Part shown: in pieces, positions 43,346 to 56,071 of the stretch
Numbering within the stretch: position 1 is the stretch's first letter
Layout of the letters: each line of letters begins with the position of its first letter
NCBI GenBank assembly: GCA_964007475.1
Contig: OZ023273.1
Span: 50,035,525-50,099,524, forward strand
Length of the DNA stretch: 64,000 nucleotides
Direction of reading: 5' to 3'
Source of the DNA: Hybos culiciformis
Lineage: Eukaryota > Arthropoda > Insecta > Diptera > Hybotidae
Position numbers and translations under genes: made by a program
Notes under the pieces: model-generated
Databases searched by the model: none
Told to the model about the DNA's origin: nothing
The model's input: only the letters and a program-made list of their open reading frames with translations

Positions 43346-45260
43346 TGTGAAAAAATATATTAAAAAAGGATAACTTAAAGTGTTTAAGTGATAAGACGTC
43401 TTAAGGATTATTTTTTCAAAATTTAATTTAATTTATTTTTTAATTTATATAATTTTTTATAAGTTTCAATTTTAACATAAATATGAATATAATAAATGAA
43501 TAGTTCGTATTTTAAAATAAATTAAAAATGTATAGAAATTAAATTTACCTAAATTTCTTTAAATATTAAAAAGAATTTCAAACATCATAACTTAAATTAA
43601 AATTGACTTATTAAAATATCAAAAAAAATATGTATGTAGATTGTATGTGTATAAAAGAAAATTCTCAAATGAAAAGGATAAAGAAAATTCTATTTAAAAA
43701 TTAGGTTGTTGTATATGTTCTAACAATACATTATTTTTTTGTCATTGTAGTTCTACACTTTATATATCTTATTTTGAATGTTTATCACTATTTTACATTT
43801 TGTATTATTTCACAGTTCTGTATTCATACTGAACCACATTTCATACTCCTTAAGTTTAATATTTGCTTCATAAAACAAATCAATAAATTTCAACATATAT
43901 ATTTGCTTACAGATTGATCAAATATTAAGTTGTTTGAACAGCAAATAATCAAATACAAAATACAAAATTGAAACATTGAGAAAGTTCTTACTCTGTAACG
44001 TAAGCTTATAGACATTTTTGGTATATGAGTATATGTATTATATTTATAAAATAAACGGAATATTTAAATTAAACAACCCTGTAATTTATATTTAAATAAA
44101 AAAAGAAAAAATAAAGTCTGTATTTTCTATTTATAAATTTTTCAGGAAATTTAATAAAATTGAAATTTATTTTTCTTTAATTTCCAAGCCCCTTCATTAG
44201 GATAACTTTACTTTTCTTCTTTATACAAAAAAAACCTTCTCTGACTAAAATTTTTGTTTTTTTACACGATTTTATTTAAAACACAAACTTGGCCGTTTGT
44301 CATCAAGTCATGCAACTGATATTTGAAATCATTTCGATTCGGGCTAGAGTAGCAGAATATAGATTTTGATGGAAATTTATATGTGGAAAAACAATACTTA
44401 GACCCGTTTTTGTCCATGGATTCGGACTTGGTTTTAAAATGGACTTCAATCGATTTTACATGCGTAAAATCGATTGAAGAAATCTAAAAAAACTGTTTAG
44501 TTCCCACTTATGTCAAGAATTCGGGCTAATGGCAGAAAAAAGACTTCGATGAAAATTTTCCAAATATCAGACAATAACATGAATGTAAAATAAAAATCTA
44601 GCGATTATCTTCAAAAACTGAAGAAAGTATCAGTATTCTAATTACATTAAGTTTCTTTTTCTACTTTTTAGTACATATTTAAATAATAACTTTAAACTTA
44701 ATTTTTTTTTATTTAAACTCAAAATATTAAAAATTGTAAAATTTAAATAGAAATACGTGGTATGTAATTTTAAATGTAAAAATTGTAAAATTTATATATC
44801 TATATATATAGGGTTTATAATAATAATGTTTAAATCAACAAAGCAGAATTTGAGGAAAAAAATATTCTTTTATTAAAATTAGAAACCTTTATTATATTAT
44901 ACAGGTCATATATATTTTGAAATGTTTAGCTTATTTTAAAAATATTTTTAAAGAAATTATTTTTCCTGTCTTCTATTCTAATTAGAATTAATTACTAAAT
45001 TAAGAAATAAGAAAACCTAGTTTACCTAATAATCCATAAATAACTTTAATGCTATTTAATTATAAAATAATGACATTTCATTTGAAATCGTCGTTGAAAA
45101 TTTTGCACAAAAATAAAAGACAAAAGTTAAAAAATAAACTTGGTCGTCTTTTTTTATTTAAAGAGAGGCCAGCATATAGAAGAACAATATGCCGTACAAC
45201 TAGATTATTACCATTTGTCAACTAATTAATAATCAAATTTTTAATAAATTTTGAAGATAA
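43346..45260. other. No gene recognised
   Basis: AT-rich sequence with one clean hairpin (44444-44479) and no frame of note. Confidence 0.5.
44444..44479. repeat. Perfect hairpin, 16-bp arms, 4-base loop
   Basis: CTTCAATCGATTTTAC pairs perfectly with GTAAAATCGATTGAAG around ATGC. It stands alone; no T run follows directly. Function unknown. Confidence 0.85.
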
Positions 45261-45261
45261 C

Positions 45262-46849
45262 ATCTAATATAATAAAAGGTGAACTCACCTCTTAAACGAC
45301 CTTGACAGTGTTGGCACTTTCCTCAATTTATTTTTTTAAACGTAAATAATAAATAAAATAACCGAATGACTATGCAACACTGAGTGCAACGCGTACTTTG
45401 ATAAAAACTTTAAAATATAGGTAAACAAAAAAAATCAAGGCGTACTTTATCAATAAAAAATAAAAGCATTCTTTTCGAAATGACAAAAATCAACGCATAG
45501 TTACTAGGCTAGGCCTGCACTATTTTTTCTGTGCAGGCTTTTTTCTAGTAATGAACATAATGAATGAACATAACATAATGAACATAATATGTACATATTT
45601 ATAAATTAAATTTTATTTAACCCACAAAAGTTTTCAGTTTAAATTAAAATATTTTTTTTAGCATATTGAAGCTTATTATTTGTAAATAATAACAATTTTT
45701 TTTTTTATTTCATTAATTTACTTACAATCCAAAATTTTTATGTTAATTTCTTCACATATTTATAATGAAGAAGAAATCTCTTTTATATTATGTATTGTTT
45801 TGTGTATATCTGTTGTATATAAAATAAATTTAAATTTGCTCTCAAGTTATAACCAAAAATAGTCTTATTTAAAAAAAAAAAGTAATAGTAAATAAATTAA
45901 ATTTTTTAATAATCCTTTTGATCTTCAAATTAAAATTTTGTCCAAAAAGCTGTAAATATATGTATTTCTAGTTTTTTTTTGAAACATCACAAATTAAATA
46001 AATGAATTTGAATTAAGTTTAATTGTGGGTTTATCACAATATTTATACAAAGTGATCTAATATAATAAAAGGTGAACTCACCTCTTAAACGACCTTGACA
46101 GTGTTGGCACTTTCCTCAATTTATTTTTTTAAACGTAAATAATAAATAAAATAACCGAATGACTATGCAACACTGAGTGCAACGCGTACTTTGATAAAAA
46201 CTTTAAAATATAGGTAAACAAAAAAAATCAAGGCGTACTTTATCAATAAAAAATAAAAGCATTCTTTTCGAAATGACAAAAATCAACGCATAGTTACTAG
46301 GCTAGGCCTGCACTATTTTTTCTGTGCAGGCTTTTTTCTAGTAATGAACATAATGAATGAACATAACATAATGAACATAATATGTACATATTTATAAATT
46401 AAATTTTATTTAACCCACAAAAGTTTTCAGTTTAAATTAAAATATTTTTTTTAGCATATTGAAGCTTATTATTTGTAAATAATAACAATTTTTTTTTTTA
46501 TTTCATTAATTTACTTACAATCCAAAATTTTTATGTTAATTTCTTCACATATTTATAATGAAGAAGAAATCTCTTTTATATTATGTATTGTTTTGTGTAT
46601 ATCTGTTGTATATAAAATAAATTTAAATTTGCTCTCAAGTTATAACCAAAAATAGTCTTATTTAAAAAAAAAAAGTAATAGTAAATAAATTAAATTTTTT
46701 AATAATCCTTTTGATCTTCAAATTAAAATTTTGTCCAAAAAGCTGTAAATATATGTATTTCTAGTTTTTTTTTGAAACATCACAAATTAAATAAATGAAT
46801 TTGAATTAAGTTTAATTGTGGGTTTATCACAATATTTATACAAAGTGAT
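45262..46849. repeat. Tandem duplication of 793 bp, apparently identical
   Basis: Copy 1 runs from 45262 and copy 2 from 46055, with the same sequence from ATCTAATATAATAAAAGG to ATTTATACAAAGTGAT. I compared most of it by eye and found no difference. The unit is AT-rich and non-coding, with a small hairpin GCCTGCAC/GTGCAGGC at about 45515-45538 and 46308-46331. The junction shares AT with the flanks. Confidence 0.92.
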
Positions 46850-47760
46850 AGTTCTTTTAATATGTCGTCCTTTGGATTCTTCTAGATATTTGGGCTGATA
46901 TAAAAAATAAAAGTCAAACAAAAATCTCAAAAATCCAGCTCCGATGAAGTCCTAAATGAAACGACGAAATATTTTAGCTGATGATTTAAAAAAGACAGAC
47001 GGTTGTTTCTTTTTATTCTATAATCCTTACAATTCAATTCAAATTCAAATTATAATGATACCAAACTTTTGTTTTGAATGTGTAAAACGGGTATTATACA
47101 AAATATCTTTAAATTTTTATATTTTCTAAAAAATACGAAAAGAATTTAATTAAATGAAAATTTTGTTATGTAAAATAATTTAATATGCGATTATTAAAGA
47201 TAAAAAACAATTTAAATTTGAAATAAAATAATGAAAAATAAAAAGTTCCCCAAGCTCTGTGAACATAATTCTATAGTTAGATACCGTAATATAAAAACTA
47301 CATAAGTATAAAGTTTTTTATAAAGTTTTAACAAGATTAAAAAACCTGTCATTTATGTATAACATATTATTTCAATAAAAAAATATTAAATGACGTGAAA
47401 ATTACACACATAACACACTTCAATGAAAGTTCATTTTAAAGAAGATTTCATTTCATTCAAAAATTGATATTTTTGTTAATATTTTTTATTATAAATTTTT
47501 ATTCTTTTAGGGAAAGGGTTTTTGTAAAATAAAAAGAAAAAATATTGTAAAAAGGATAAAATACTTTAAATATCAGAAATAAATTATTTGGAAAATAATA
47601 ATAAAGTTTTTTATTCAATTAATTTAATTATAATAGGGTATAAGATAAAGTTACAAAATTTTTTATTAGATAAAAAAAGTTAAATAAAAAAATAAATTAT
47701 AAAACTTAATAAATTTATTTATTTGAATTATTAAACTTTTTCAACCTCATTAAAAAGTTT
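46850..47760. other. No gene recognised
   Basis: AT-rich sequence without supported features. Confidence 0.5.
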
Positions 47761-47761
47761 T

Positions 47762-48836
47762 TTTGAAGTTTATACTTCTTTAGGCGCGTTGTATGATATA
47801 ATTGAGTAATTCTGTAGGGGGTAAAAATTCATTTTCATTCTACTCATTCGACATTCGACATTCGAACTGACATGGTTTTTGACGTTTCAATACTCAAAAA
47901 AATTAGTGGTCCACTCAATAATCATTTGTCATTTATAAAAACAAAATAATTTGGCGCGACAAATTTAAATTCAAATTATTTTTTAAAAATTTTTCGTTTA
48001 CAAATTATTTAAAACTAAATTTTTTTTTTTTTTTTTACAAAATAGGTAGTTCAATAATCATTTGTTATTTATAAAAACAAAATAATTTGGCGCGAAAAAT
48101 TTAAATTCAAATTAATTTTAAAAATCTTTCGTTTACAAATTATGTAAAACTAAATTTTTTTTCCAAAATAGGTAGCTCCGTTAAAATAAAGATTACCTGC
48201 CGAAAAATTTTTGGGAAATTAATATTACCTGCAAAAAACATTTTTGGGTGGGGAGCTACGGTTAGGTCGTGCCGGAGCAAAAAATACGAAAAAAAATGTT
48301 TTTTTTAAATAGGTAGCTCCGGTGAAATTAAGATTACCAGCCGAAAAATTTTTGGGCAGGGAGGTACGGTTAGGTCGTGCCTGAGCAAAATATACGAAAT
48401 TTTTTTTTTTTTAAATAGGTAGCTCCGGTGAAATTAAGATTACCAGCAGAAATTTTTTTGGGTAGGGAGCTACGGTAAGGTCGTGCCGGCGCAAAATACA
48501 CAAAAAAATTTTTTTTCGAAATAGGTAGCTTCGGTGAAATAAAGATTACCTGCCGAAAAATTTTTGGGCAGGGAGGTACGGTTAGGTCGTACCGACGCAA
48601 AATGTACAAAAAAAACCCGAAGCAGTCATAGAACTGCCGACAGAAGTTTATACTTAAAAGATTTAAACTATGAAATAACAGTGGCTACAAATGATGGGCT
48701 GCTGAGTCAAAATGTAAATTAAAATAAAAATATTTTAATTTACATTTTGTACTGAGCAGCTCATCATTTGTAGCCACTGTTATTTCATAGTTTAAATCTT
48801 TAAGTATAAACTTCTGTCGGCAGTTCTATGACTGCT
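47762..48836. mobile_element. Family C element, copy 2
   Basis: It repeats the layout of copy 1: GAAGTTTATACTTCTTTAGG at about 47766, the doubled AATCATTTGT.ATTTATAAAAAC segment, a shorter minisatellite (48171-48610, about four and a half units), and a terminal hairpin (about 48620-48836) with arms AGCAGTCATAGAACTGCCGA and its inverse. The hairpin arms are nearly perfect over about 95 bp with a short loop. Confidence 0.78.
48171..48610. repeat. Minisatellite of family C, about 4.5 units
   Basis: Units begin near 48171, 48310, 48416 and 48523 with GGTAGCTCCGGTGAAATTAA-type sequence, and contain GGGAGCTACGGTTAGGTCG. The first unit is disordered. Confidence 0.82.
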
Positions 48837-49928
48837 TCGTGTGTTTTTTCTTTTATTTTCTCTTATATAGTAAATCTTATAAAGAAAAAATGTTCAAAAT
48901 AGAATACAATTTGCGTGGTTTAGTTTTAAATTTAGAGAGTTGCAAAAAATAAATCTTCAATTTTCAGTTTCAGAAAAAAAATTTATACTTTTTATGATTT
49001 TTTAACGAGAAATGTCTAAAAAAGTTTATTTTTAACAAAAGCTAAAAAAAACAATAACTACAAGAAGGGATTTTTGTTCCACATTTCCCTTAAATAATAA
49101 AATTGCCCCAAATTATATATTGCATTCGTCGATGACATTTATGTAGAGATTAATTAGTTGTATAGGATTTCCACCATCCTTATCTCTTAGATTTAAGTTA
49201 CTTTAATTATGTTTATAAAAAAAATGTAAATATTCTGTGGACAAAATAAATAATTGAATTGGAAAGTTTATTTTTGCCCTGTAATTAGTTTGTTTGTGAT
49301 AATGGTTTAAATTTCTTATCTGCCAAAGGAACAATATGTTCGTTCATTAAGTAGATCGAGATCATTGAATTTATCAAAAATAGTTATACAAAATTGACAC
49401 AGAATGAATTATGAAGTTTGCTTTCAACACATTTCAAAATTTGTAATAACTCCTGTGAAATAATGCCCATAATTCATAAGTTAATATATGAATTTGACTT
49501 GTTTATGAGAAATATTTTTATATGAATTTTTAAATCCGTACATAGCCTTGTAAAACACTGTTTCTGCAAAACTACATCTGCATCCTATTCTTCAATTAGG
49601 ACTGAGTGTGTCTTTTTTTTTATGGACACTTAGTTTGTTCCAATGATAGTGGCGGAAGTCTCAATATTACTACTAAAAGCAAGCTCTCTGACAATTGAGT
49701 CACCTACAATGAGATAAAAAACGTGCCAAAATCGTGTAAAAATGCATAAAATCATGTATTTTTCGCAACAAAAACTGTCCAATGACAGTTTTACTAAAAT
49801 CAATGCCTTTTGGGATTAAAATTTTTTTAAAAGAGAAAAAAATTTTTTTTTATTTTAATTTTTTTATTTTTTATTTTTATTTATTTCTATTTTTTTTATT
49901 TCTAATTTCTTATTTTATTTCTCTTATG

Positions 49929-49992
49929 TCCTCTTTGGGATTTGAACTTTGGTCTTTAGCATTTCAACCGACCACTCTACCATTAGGCCATA
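49929..49992 (-). repeat. tRNA-like segment, possibly SINE head, copy 1
   Basis: In sense it reads GGCCTAATGGTAGAGTGGTC, then GCTAAAGACC and AGTTCAAATCCC. The first block resembles the D-arm and A box of Leu/Ser-type tRNAs and the last the T-arm B box (GTTCAAATCC). The acceptor stem does not pair well, so it is a tRNA-derived repeat or pseudogene rather than a working tRNA. Confidence 0.5.
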
Positions 49993-50057
49993 GTAATAAA
50001 ATTAATCATGAGCACAAAATAGAAAATATAAATATCGTATACATTTTTCTTATGAAT

Positions 50058-50115
50058 TCGTCGGGATTGGAACCTCGGTCTTTAGCATTACATTCAACCA
50101 CTCTACCATTTTTGG
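50058..50115 (-). repeat. tRNA-like segment, copy 2
   Basis: In sense AATGGTAGAGTGGTTGAATG, then GCTAAAGACCGAGGTTCCAA. It matches copy 1 over both box regions, 125 bp away. An A-T-rich spacer separates them. They may be the head of a dimeric SINE. Confidence 0.5.
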
Positions 50116-50898
50116 AATTTTTGGAATTTTTGGAATAACATTAATTCGCTTTGTACTAAAAGTTATGCCTCTGGGCATAAAAATTATGCCTCTGACCATT
50201 AATTTTACGATTTTAGAGCAGTTTGTACTTGATATGATACCGAAAGTACTTAAATATTATTTTTTTTATAAAAAAAATGTATTTGTTGTTGTTTTGTGTA
50301 TAAAAATACTAGAACTTGATTTAATGCCAAAAGTCCTAAAATTTAGTACGCCTTTTTTGGCTCAGTGTAGTTGGAACAACTTAAAAGAAAGAAATTAGCT
50401 ATAAATTCATTTTTTATTTGTCATTAAAATTGTTGAAATATATAAATTAAAAAAAAAAATTGTTTCCTTTTTTATTTAGTTTTGCGTGCTGAATTAAATC
50501 GTAAATTTAAAAATTATTTTACATTGACACTATTATACTCATAAATATGTTAAAATCCTAGCCAAAAATTTAAATTAAAAGTGTGATACGTGCTTGTATT
50601 TATTATCATTTAAAAAAACATTCTTATTTTGTTTTTTAAAGGAATTTCATGTAAAAGGAAATTTATAGAAATTTCTTCAAGCGTTGAAAATTAAAACAAA
50701 AAAAAATTAATTATTTGTGAGGTGGTGGTTTTTTTTAATGTTAGCATTTTTGTTTATATTTCAAAAATTATATAATTATGCAAGTGCATCATTTATTTGA
50801 TAGTCAGATTTTTCTTAAAAGTTTCAGAGCTTTTTAGATTCTCATTTTTTAATTTATGCGTAATATCTGTTTTTATTCCATATACTATACATATACAC

Positions 50899-51521
50899 CA
50901 GTGGTGGGATTCAGCCGGTTCGCACCGGTTCACGCGAACCGTTTCCTAAAATATTTAAGAATCGCGCGAACCGTTTCCTAAAATTTGTCAGTTCGCGAAA
51001 CTCGCCTGAAAAAGTTTTGAAATAATTATCACTGTTTTAACAGCCCTCCGTGGTAATTTCTCAACTACTCAAAGAATATACAATTTAAATTTGCATTGTA
51101 TTCAATATTAAATTTCAATAATATAAAAAAAACATGATGTTTGTCTTTCGGTCTGTGTGTTATCTAAAAATTTAAAAACTACTTTCACACGATGAGTATC
51201 TCGACAGGTGATGCGCGTACTATTTACAATAAAACAATTTTTTTTTTGCTTTTTTATTAATTTATAAAAGAAATACTGGAAAATTTGACAAGCGTTTTAC
51301 TTATTTATCTGGAAAACCTCCTTTTTCTTTAACTATGTTATGTGAATACTGTGAGTAAAGAACTGAATAAGAGTAAAAATATGCTTTTACAAAGTAATAA
51401 ACGTGTAACAAGCAAGTCTGTTTTGAAATTAAAACAACTTTTTAGAGCATTCGAAACCTTAAAAAAATTTATTTTTTACGGGATGCGAACCGATGGTTAA
51501 ATGTTTTGAATCCCACCACTG
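50899..51521. mobile_element. Non-autonomous hAT element, 623 bp
   Basis: A perfect 8-bp duplication ATATACAC lies at 50891-50898 and 51522-51529. Both ends start CAGTGGTGGGATTCA, a classical hAT terminus. Subterminal regions contain GCGAACCGTTTCCTAAAAT twice on the left and a GGTTCGCAT/ATGCGAACC pair across the ends. The interior has no transposase frame. Confidence 0.93.
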
Positions 51522-51529
51522 ATATACAC

Positions 51530-54150
51530 ATAAGATAACATGCATATGATTTTGACGTATTTATTACTTTGTAAGTTTTTCATCTGTGATGTTGGATCTC
51601 AACACCTATGGTTCTATTTTTATATACGAGCAAATTTGTTTTGTCTTCTTTTTTTCTAATTTAACATAAAAAACATTCGCTGTTTTATTTATGTAAATTG
51701 AAAAGTAAATAAGGGGAAAATTTAAGATAAAGTTAATAAAAAAGATTGCATTATTAATTGAAAATGAAATTAAAGAATCTAAAGTTCCAAAATCAAGTTT
51801 TGTGAAAAAGTTTAATTAAAACTCCACTATTATAACATTTTATTTTAAAGTTATCACGCGGCGTTATTTTATTTATTCAATGAATTGGCTTAAATGTTAG
51901 TCCTATAAATATTAAGAACAGCAAAACTTTTTTTAAGAATGTTAAAATTTCAAATTTATTTTATCAAACATTTTTCGATTAATAACTTAATAAAATAATG
52001 CTCGTATTCACCAAAAAATTACTTAATTTTGATTAAATAATTGAAAATAATTTAATTAATTGGAATTAATTTAGTTTAGTGATATATTCACGAAATATTT
52101 CTCCAATTAATTAACTAATCCTTAATTAAGTATTTTTTTAAGTTTATGAAGTGTTTATGTCAGAAAATTAAAAGAAAATACCAATAAATTAAAACCATAT
52201 TGTGTTTGATAAATACATACAAAAACTAAAAATATAGAAGTTTTTAATTAATTTTCATGAGAACGGACATTAATATTAGAATGTACATGAATGCTGGTGT
52301 GAATTTTTTTTTAAATTGTCACAAATGTATTCTTTTCTTTTATGTACTAAACATCCATCGATTATTAGCAGCTAACATAGTATACATACCTGCATAATCA
52401 ATATGAAAAAAAATAAGAATCCTTTCAAATATTTTTGAAACTCAAATACAAGTAAGAGTTTAAAGATTTACTTATCCAATAATTGCTTAATTTTAAACAT
52501 AATTGGTTTAATTTAAATTGTTAATTTTTAATTTCTTATTTACTTGGCATTATACCTACATGAGCTATTTTGTTTTGAAATATTATTATTATTATGCAAC
52601 CCCTAAAAATGGATATAATCTCGCACTCCTTTTTTCAATATTTTCATTAACAAACATTTTATGGGAAACATAAACGCAACAGTTGTGTTGTGATTATGAA
52701 AAGCGAAAATATTTTCTCAATAGGATATATATATGTACTTACTTTTAAATTAATACCCCAACCTGTAAAATTTAGAAAAAAATTATTTCAATATATTTCC
52801 CTGTTTTCACTTTTAGCCTTTATTTTTATTTTTTTTGTCTCAAGGAAAAACAATTGAGTAAAGACGGCTTATTAATTTCTTAACTAAGTAATTTTTCACG
52901 ATTTGAACACGAAAATTGTTCCACAATTTCCACCTAAAAAAGATATAATGAATATAATTTTACGGGTATAACTATATAACTTCTCAAATTTTCCATGGTG
53001 ATAATTTTCAATACCCTTCTTTTGATTACTTATTTTATCTTTAAATTTTTTATGAACAGAACTACAGAACTTTTATTTTCTACTAAATTAGCTAATTATC
53101 TTCTATGTGCGAGTTTATTAATTTAAATCTAATGTTAATTTAATTGTTTAGATTTAAAACATATAAAGTCTAAATATTTTCAATCAATGCAATAATATAA
53201 AAAGTTTGGTGAGGACTTTATCATTATCTGAACAATAAGAAAAAATAAAAAATAAAAAAAATAAAAATAAAAATATTCTAATAAAAAAAATACCTGATAT
53301 TTAAAACAAGTCAAATAAAGTTTCCGCCCATTTATTCATAATTAACCACATGAAAAGTGATATCAACCGTCAGAGAGTTAGGAAATAATTAAAGGATTTT
53401 GTTTTTAATGAACGAAAGGGTGAAAAACATGCAAACGCAACAATAATAAAATGAAAAATAAACAAAAAATAAAAACCTAAAAAGAAGAAAAAAACATCAC
53501 TTATACACAGTAAAAAAAAAAAGGGTCTTTTTTATTCTTCAATTGTATAGCCGGCGGTGAAGTGGGAACTTTTTTAAAATTTTAAAATAATAAGTTATTT
53601 TAAAAAGTGTAAAAACTAATAAATTAAAATTGTACATTTGATCTCTAAAAGTGAGTTTATTACTTAATTTTGAAGAAAAACTTTGAATTTATTTACTAAA
53701 AGTTATCAAAAAAAGTTGAAAATATCATAAATTTAACCATATTTATTCTTATAAACGACTATAATCTACAACTAAAATGAGTGAAATTGCAATTGAAATT
53801 TCACACAAAATATATATTTCACTACAGAAAGCATAAACTGTACTATAAAAAAGTGTAAATATTTAAAAAAATAAATAAATCTACCAACTTTTTTTAAATC
53901 TTACAGAAGAAAAATTAAATTCTACTCTTTTTCGTGCAAATTATTACTTAAGTAGAATTTTTTTTTATAAAAATGTGTAAATTTTAAACAATTAATGTTA
54001 AATACCACGCTTATGAAAGTAAAAACTAATCAAGAAAGAATTGAATACTACTCCGTCTGAGATCAAATTCTACACAGATTACAAGTTTTGTACACTTTTT
54101 TAGGCATAAATGTACCAAAAAAAAAGTGAAAATTTTTATTTTGCAAAATA
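51530..54150. other. No gene recognised
   Basis: Over 2.6 kb of AT-rich sequence without convincing frames, RNA genes or repeats; probably intron or intergenic. Confidence 0.5.
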
Positions 54151-54179
54151 AAAATTCACTACTTTTGAGTGTAAATATA

Positions 54180-54480
54180 CATTTATTTGTATGTATGTAT
54201 TTAAAATACATACGTACATATGTATCTACTTGCATGCATACATACATACGTACATCCGTACTCCCGTACACTTACAGCCATACGCCATACGTATATACAT
54301 ATATACCAATACATACTTAAGTACATACATACAAATCAAGATACATACATATACCATAATATATAGAGCATTTATGCTTATGTACATGCCTACCTACATG
54401 CACGCATACACATGAAAATGTAAACATAAGTATGTATTCACTGTGTATGTATGTATGTAGACATATATATGTATATGACA
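54180..54480. repeat. Degenerate (TACA)n/(TATG)n microsatellite
   Basis: About 300 bp of ACATACATACGTACAT-type sequence and ATGTATGTATGTAG variants. Open frames here are artefacts of the repeat. Confidence 0.88.
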
Positions 54481-54994
54481 TATATATGTGTCGAGTGTTG
54501 TATGTAGCTACAATTTAATGTAATTATAGTATGATTAATCTATCTATTCGCATCGAAAAGTAGTAAATTTTCATTTCCAAATGATAAAAATTTACCTTTT
54601 TTGATATTTATTCTGCCTCATCACTGTGCCGGTCGTACATACTGGCGCCTTCTTGTTACCAAAGGTAAAACGTAAATTATACTACACTTAATAGTGTTAA
54701 TAGAACACCTATCTAAAATTGTTTTTCTCCTCTTGGTTGCAGATTATCTAAAACGAGTTTTAATTAACGATTAGAATACTAATTTTGATATTTTCAAAAT
54801 GATATGCTATTCCTTGTATAATGTTGCTTTACTTTTATTTCATCTGAAATACCTAATTATTTATACAATACACAAAAATATATTAATGTTTTTTATGTTA
54901 TTTATTTATTATATAAAAGTATTCTACAATTTTTTTTATTTACACTTATGTACTTATTTTGCTTAAATCGCAACAGTTTTTAATTTTTATTTTA

Positions 54995-55462
54995 TACCTT
55001 GGACAAACTAACACTATTAACATGTTCTTGATCAAGAACATGTTAATTTTATGTTTTTGAAGTAGTTTTCCCATAGTAATAAAAACAAGAACAAGAACAT
55101 GTTCTTGCCAAAACATGTTGTTATTAAAGTATGGGTTGAGTAATTTTTACAAATATTTCGTGAGGCAATATGTGGAAGCCATTAATGTTCACTGGGGTGT
55201 CATTTTTGACGTTGACTTTGACAATTTTATGCCGTATTTATTTGCAAACAAATGAAAAAAGAATTTGTTATTGTTTTTTATTTTGAGTTTGAATTGAATT
55301 TGTGGGTATATTGTGTTGTTTACTTTTGTTTTTAAACTTGAGAAAAAAAAAACAGATGTTTATCTGTTTTGGGAAACACATTAAGGTAGTCTGTTCGGTC
55401 GATTTTAATAACATGTTTTTGTGCTCAAGAACATGTTTTTCGAGTTCAGTTTGTCCAAGGCA
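54995..55462. mobile_element. MITE B, copy 2 (full length, 468 bp)
   Basis: Inverted ends are TACCTTGGACAAACT on the left and TGCCTTGGACAAACTGAA read inward on the right. Copy 1 at 28.2 kb aligns with the first 320 bp. The element has repeated AACATGTT and CAAGAACATGTT boxes near both ends. TTA-like bases flank it, but the exact target duplication is unclear. Confidence 0.8.
55016..55047. repeat. Perfect 32-bp palindrome in MITE B
   Basis: Every base pairs with its mirror around TTGATCAA. The arms hold AACATGTTC. Copy 1 has the related but imperfect form. It could be a binding site for a dimeric protein such as the MITE's transposase. Confidence 0.92.
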
Positions 55463-55906
55463 TTAGCCTTAATACACAAATTTAGCATTATGTATTAAAA
55501 TTATAAAATACAAACTGAAAATTAATATAAATATAAATTTTGTTTACGCAATTTTCCTTCGTTTTCTTTTACAATAAGAAAATTAATTCTTAAGACTAAG
55601 TACACATCTTTACATTATTATCTATTTAACTATTGCTTATTTAAATTTAATTATTTTTTATTGTTGCGTTATACATTATTTATAGAACAACAATATTACC
55701 AATATATTGAAACTTGCTTTATGCTTGATAGTAGTCCTAAGAATATCAATAAGAAATTCTGATGATAAACCAAGTACGACGTTAGCGACTAAAAGTTTAT
55801 ATCTGTTGAACAAAAAAAATAAATATTAAATACCGAATGTACGTTCTATCTATCGACTGATATTCAATTAAAAAGCTAAATAAAAAATTTTAAACAAAAT
55901 ACTTAC

Positions 55907-56071
55907 GTTACGACAACCTTCTTGCCAAGCACTCAATGGATCACAATACGCAGCAAGAGACACATTTTGCGTAGAATTATTAATCGCCGGTCTGGTTACA
56001 GTGGCTGCACTTAAGGATGTGATATGACTATCATCAAATTGAAAAACAGGCAAAACTGCTTTAAAAAGAGC
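55907..56071 (-). CDS. Internal exon of an unidentified host gene (55 codons)
   Basis: A clean acceptor (TTTGTTTTTAG just above 56071) and donor (GTAAGT at 55906-55901) bound a 165-bp exon, exactly 55 codons in phase 0. The reading starts ALFKAVLPVFQFDDSHITSL and ends AYCDPLSAWQEGCRN. Composition is more balanced than around it, and the two Cys in a C-x10-C spacing suggest a folded or extracellular segment; NNSTQNVS offers two N-glycosylation sites. I cannot name the family. This is the best-supported host exon in the window apart from the receptor exons. Neighbouring exons are not visible within 5 kb on either side, so introns are long. Confidence 0.6.

Noticed and set aside
49782..50138. 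Plus-strand frame of 118 codons
   Set aside because: It runs over the two tRNA-like segments in antisense; the repeated SLAF/SLAL pattern comes from those repeats.
54026..54415. Frames with repeating TYIRT/MYV units
   Set aside because: They are translations of the TACA microsatellite.
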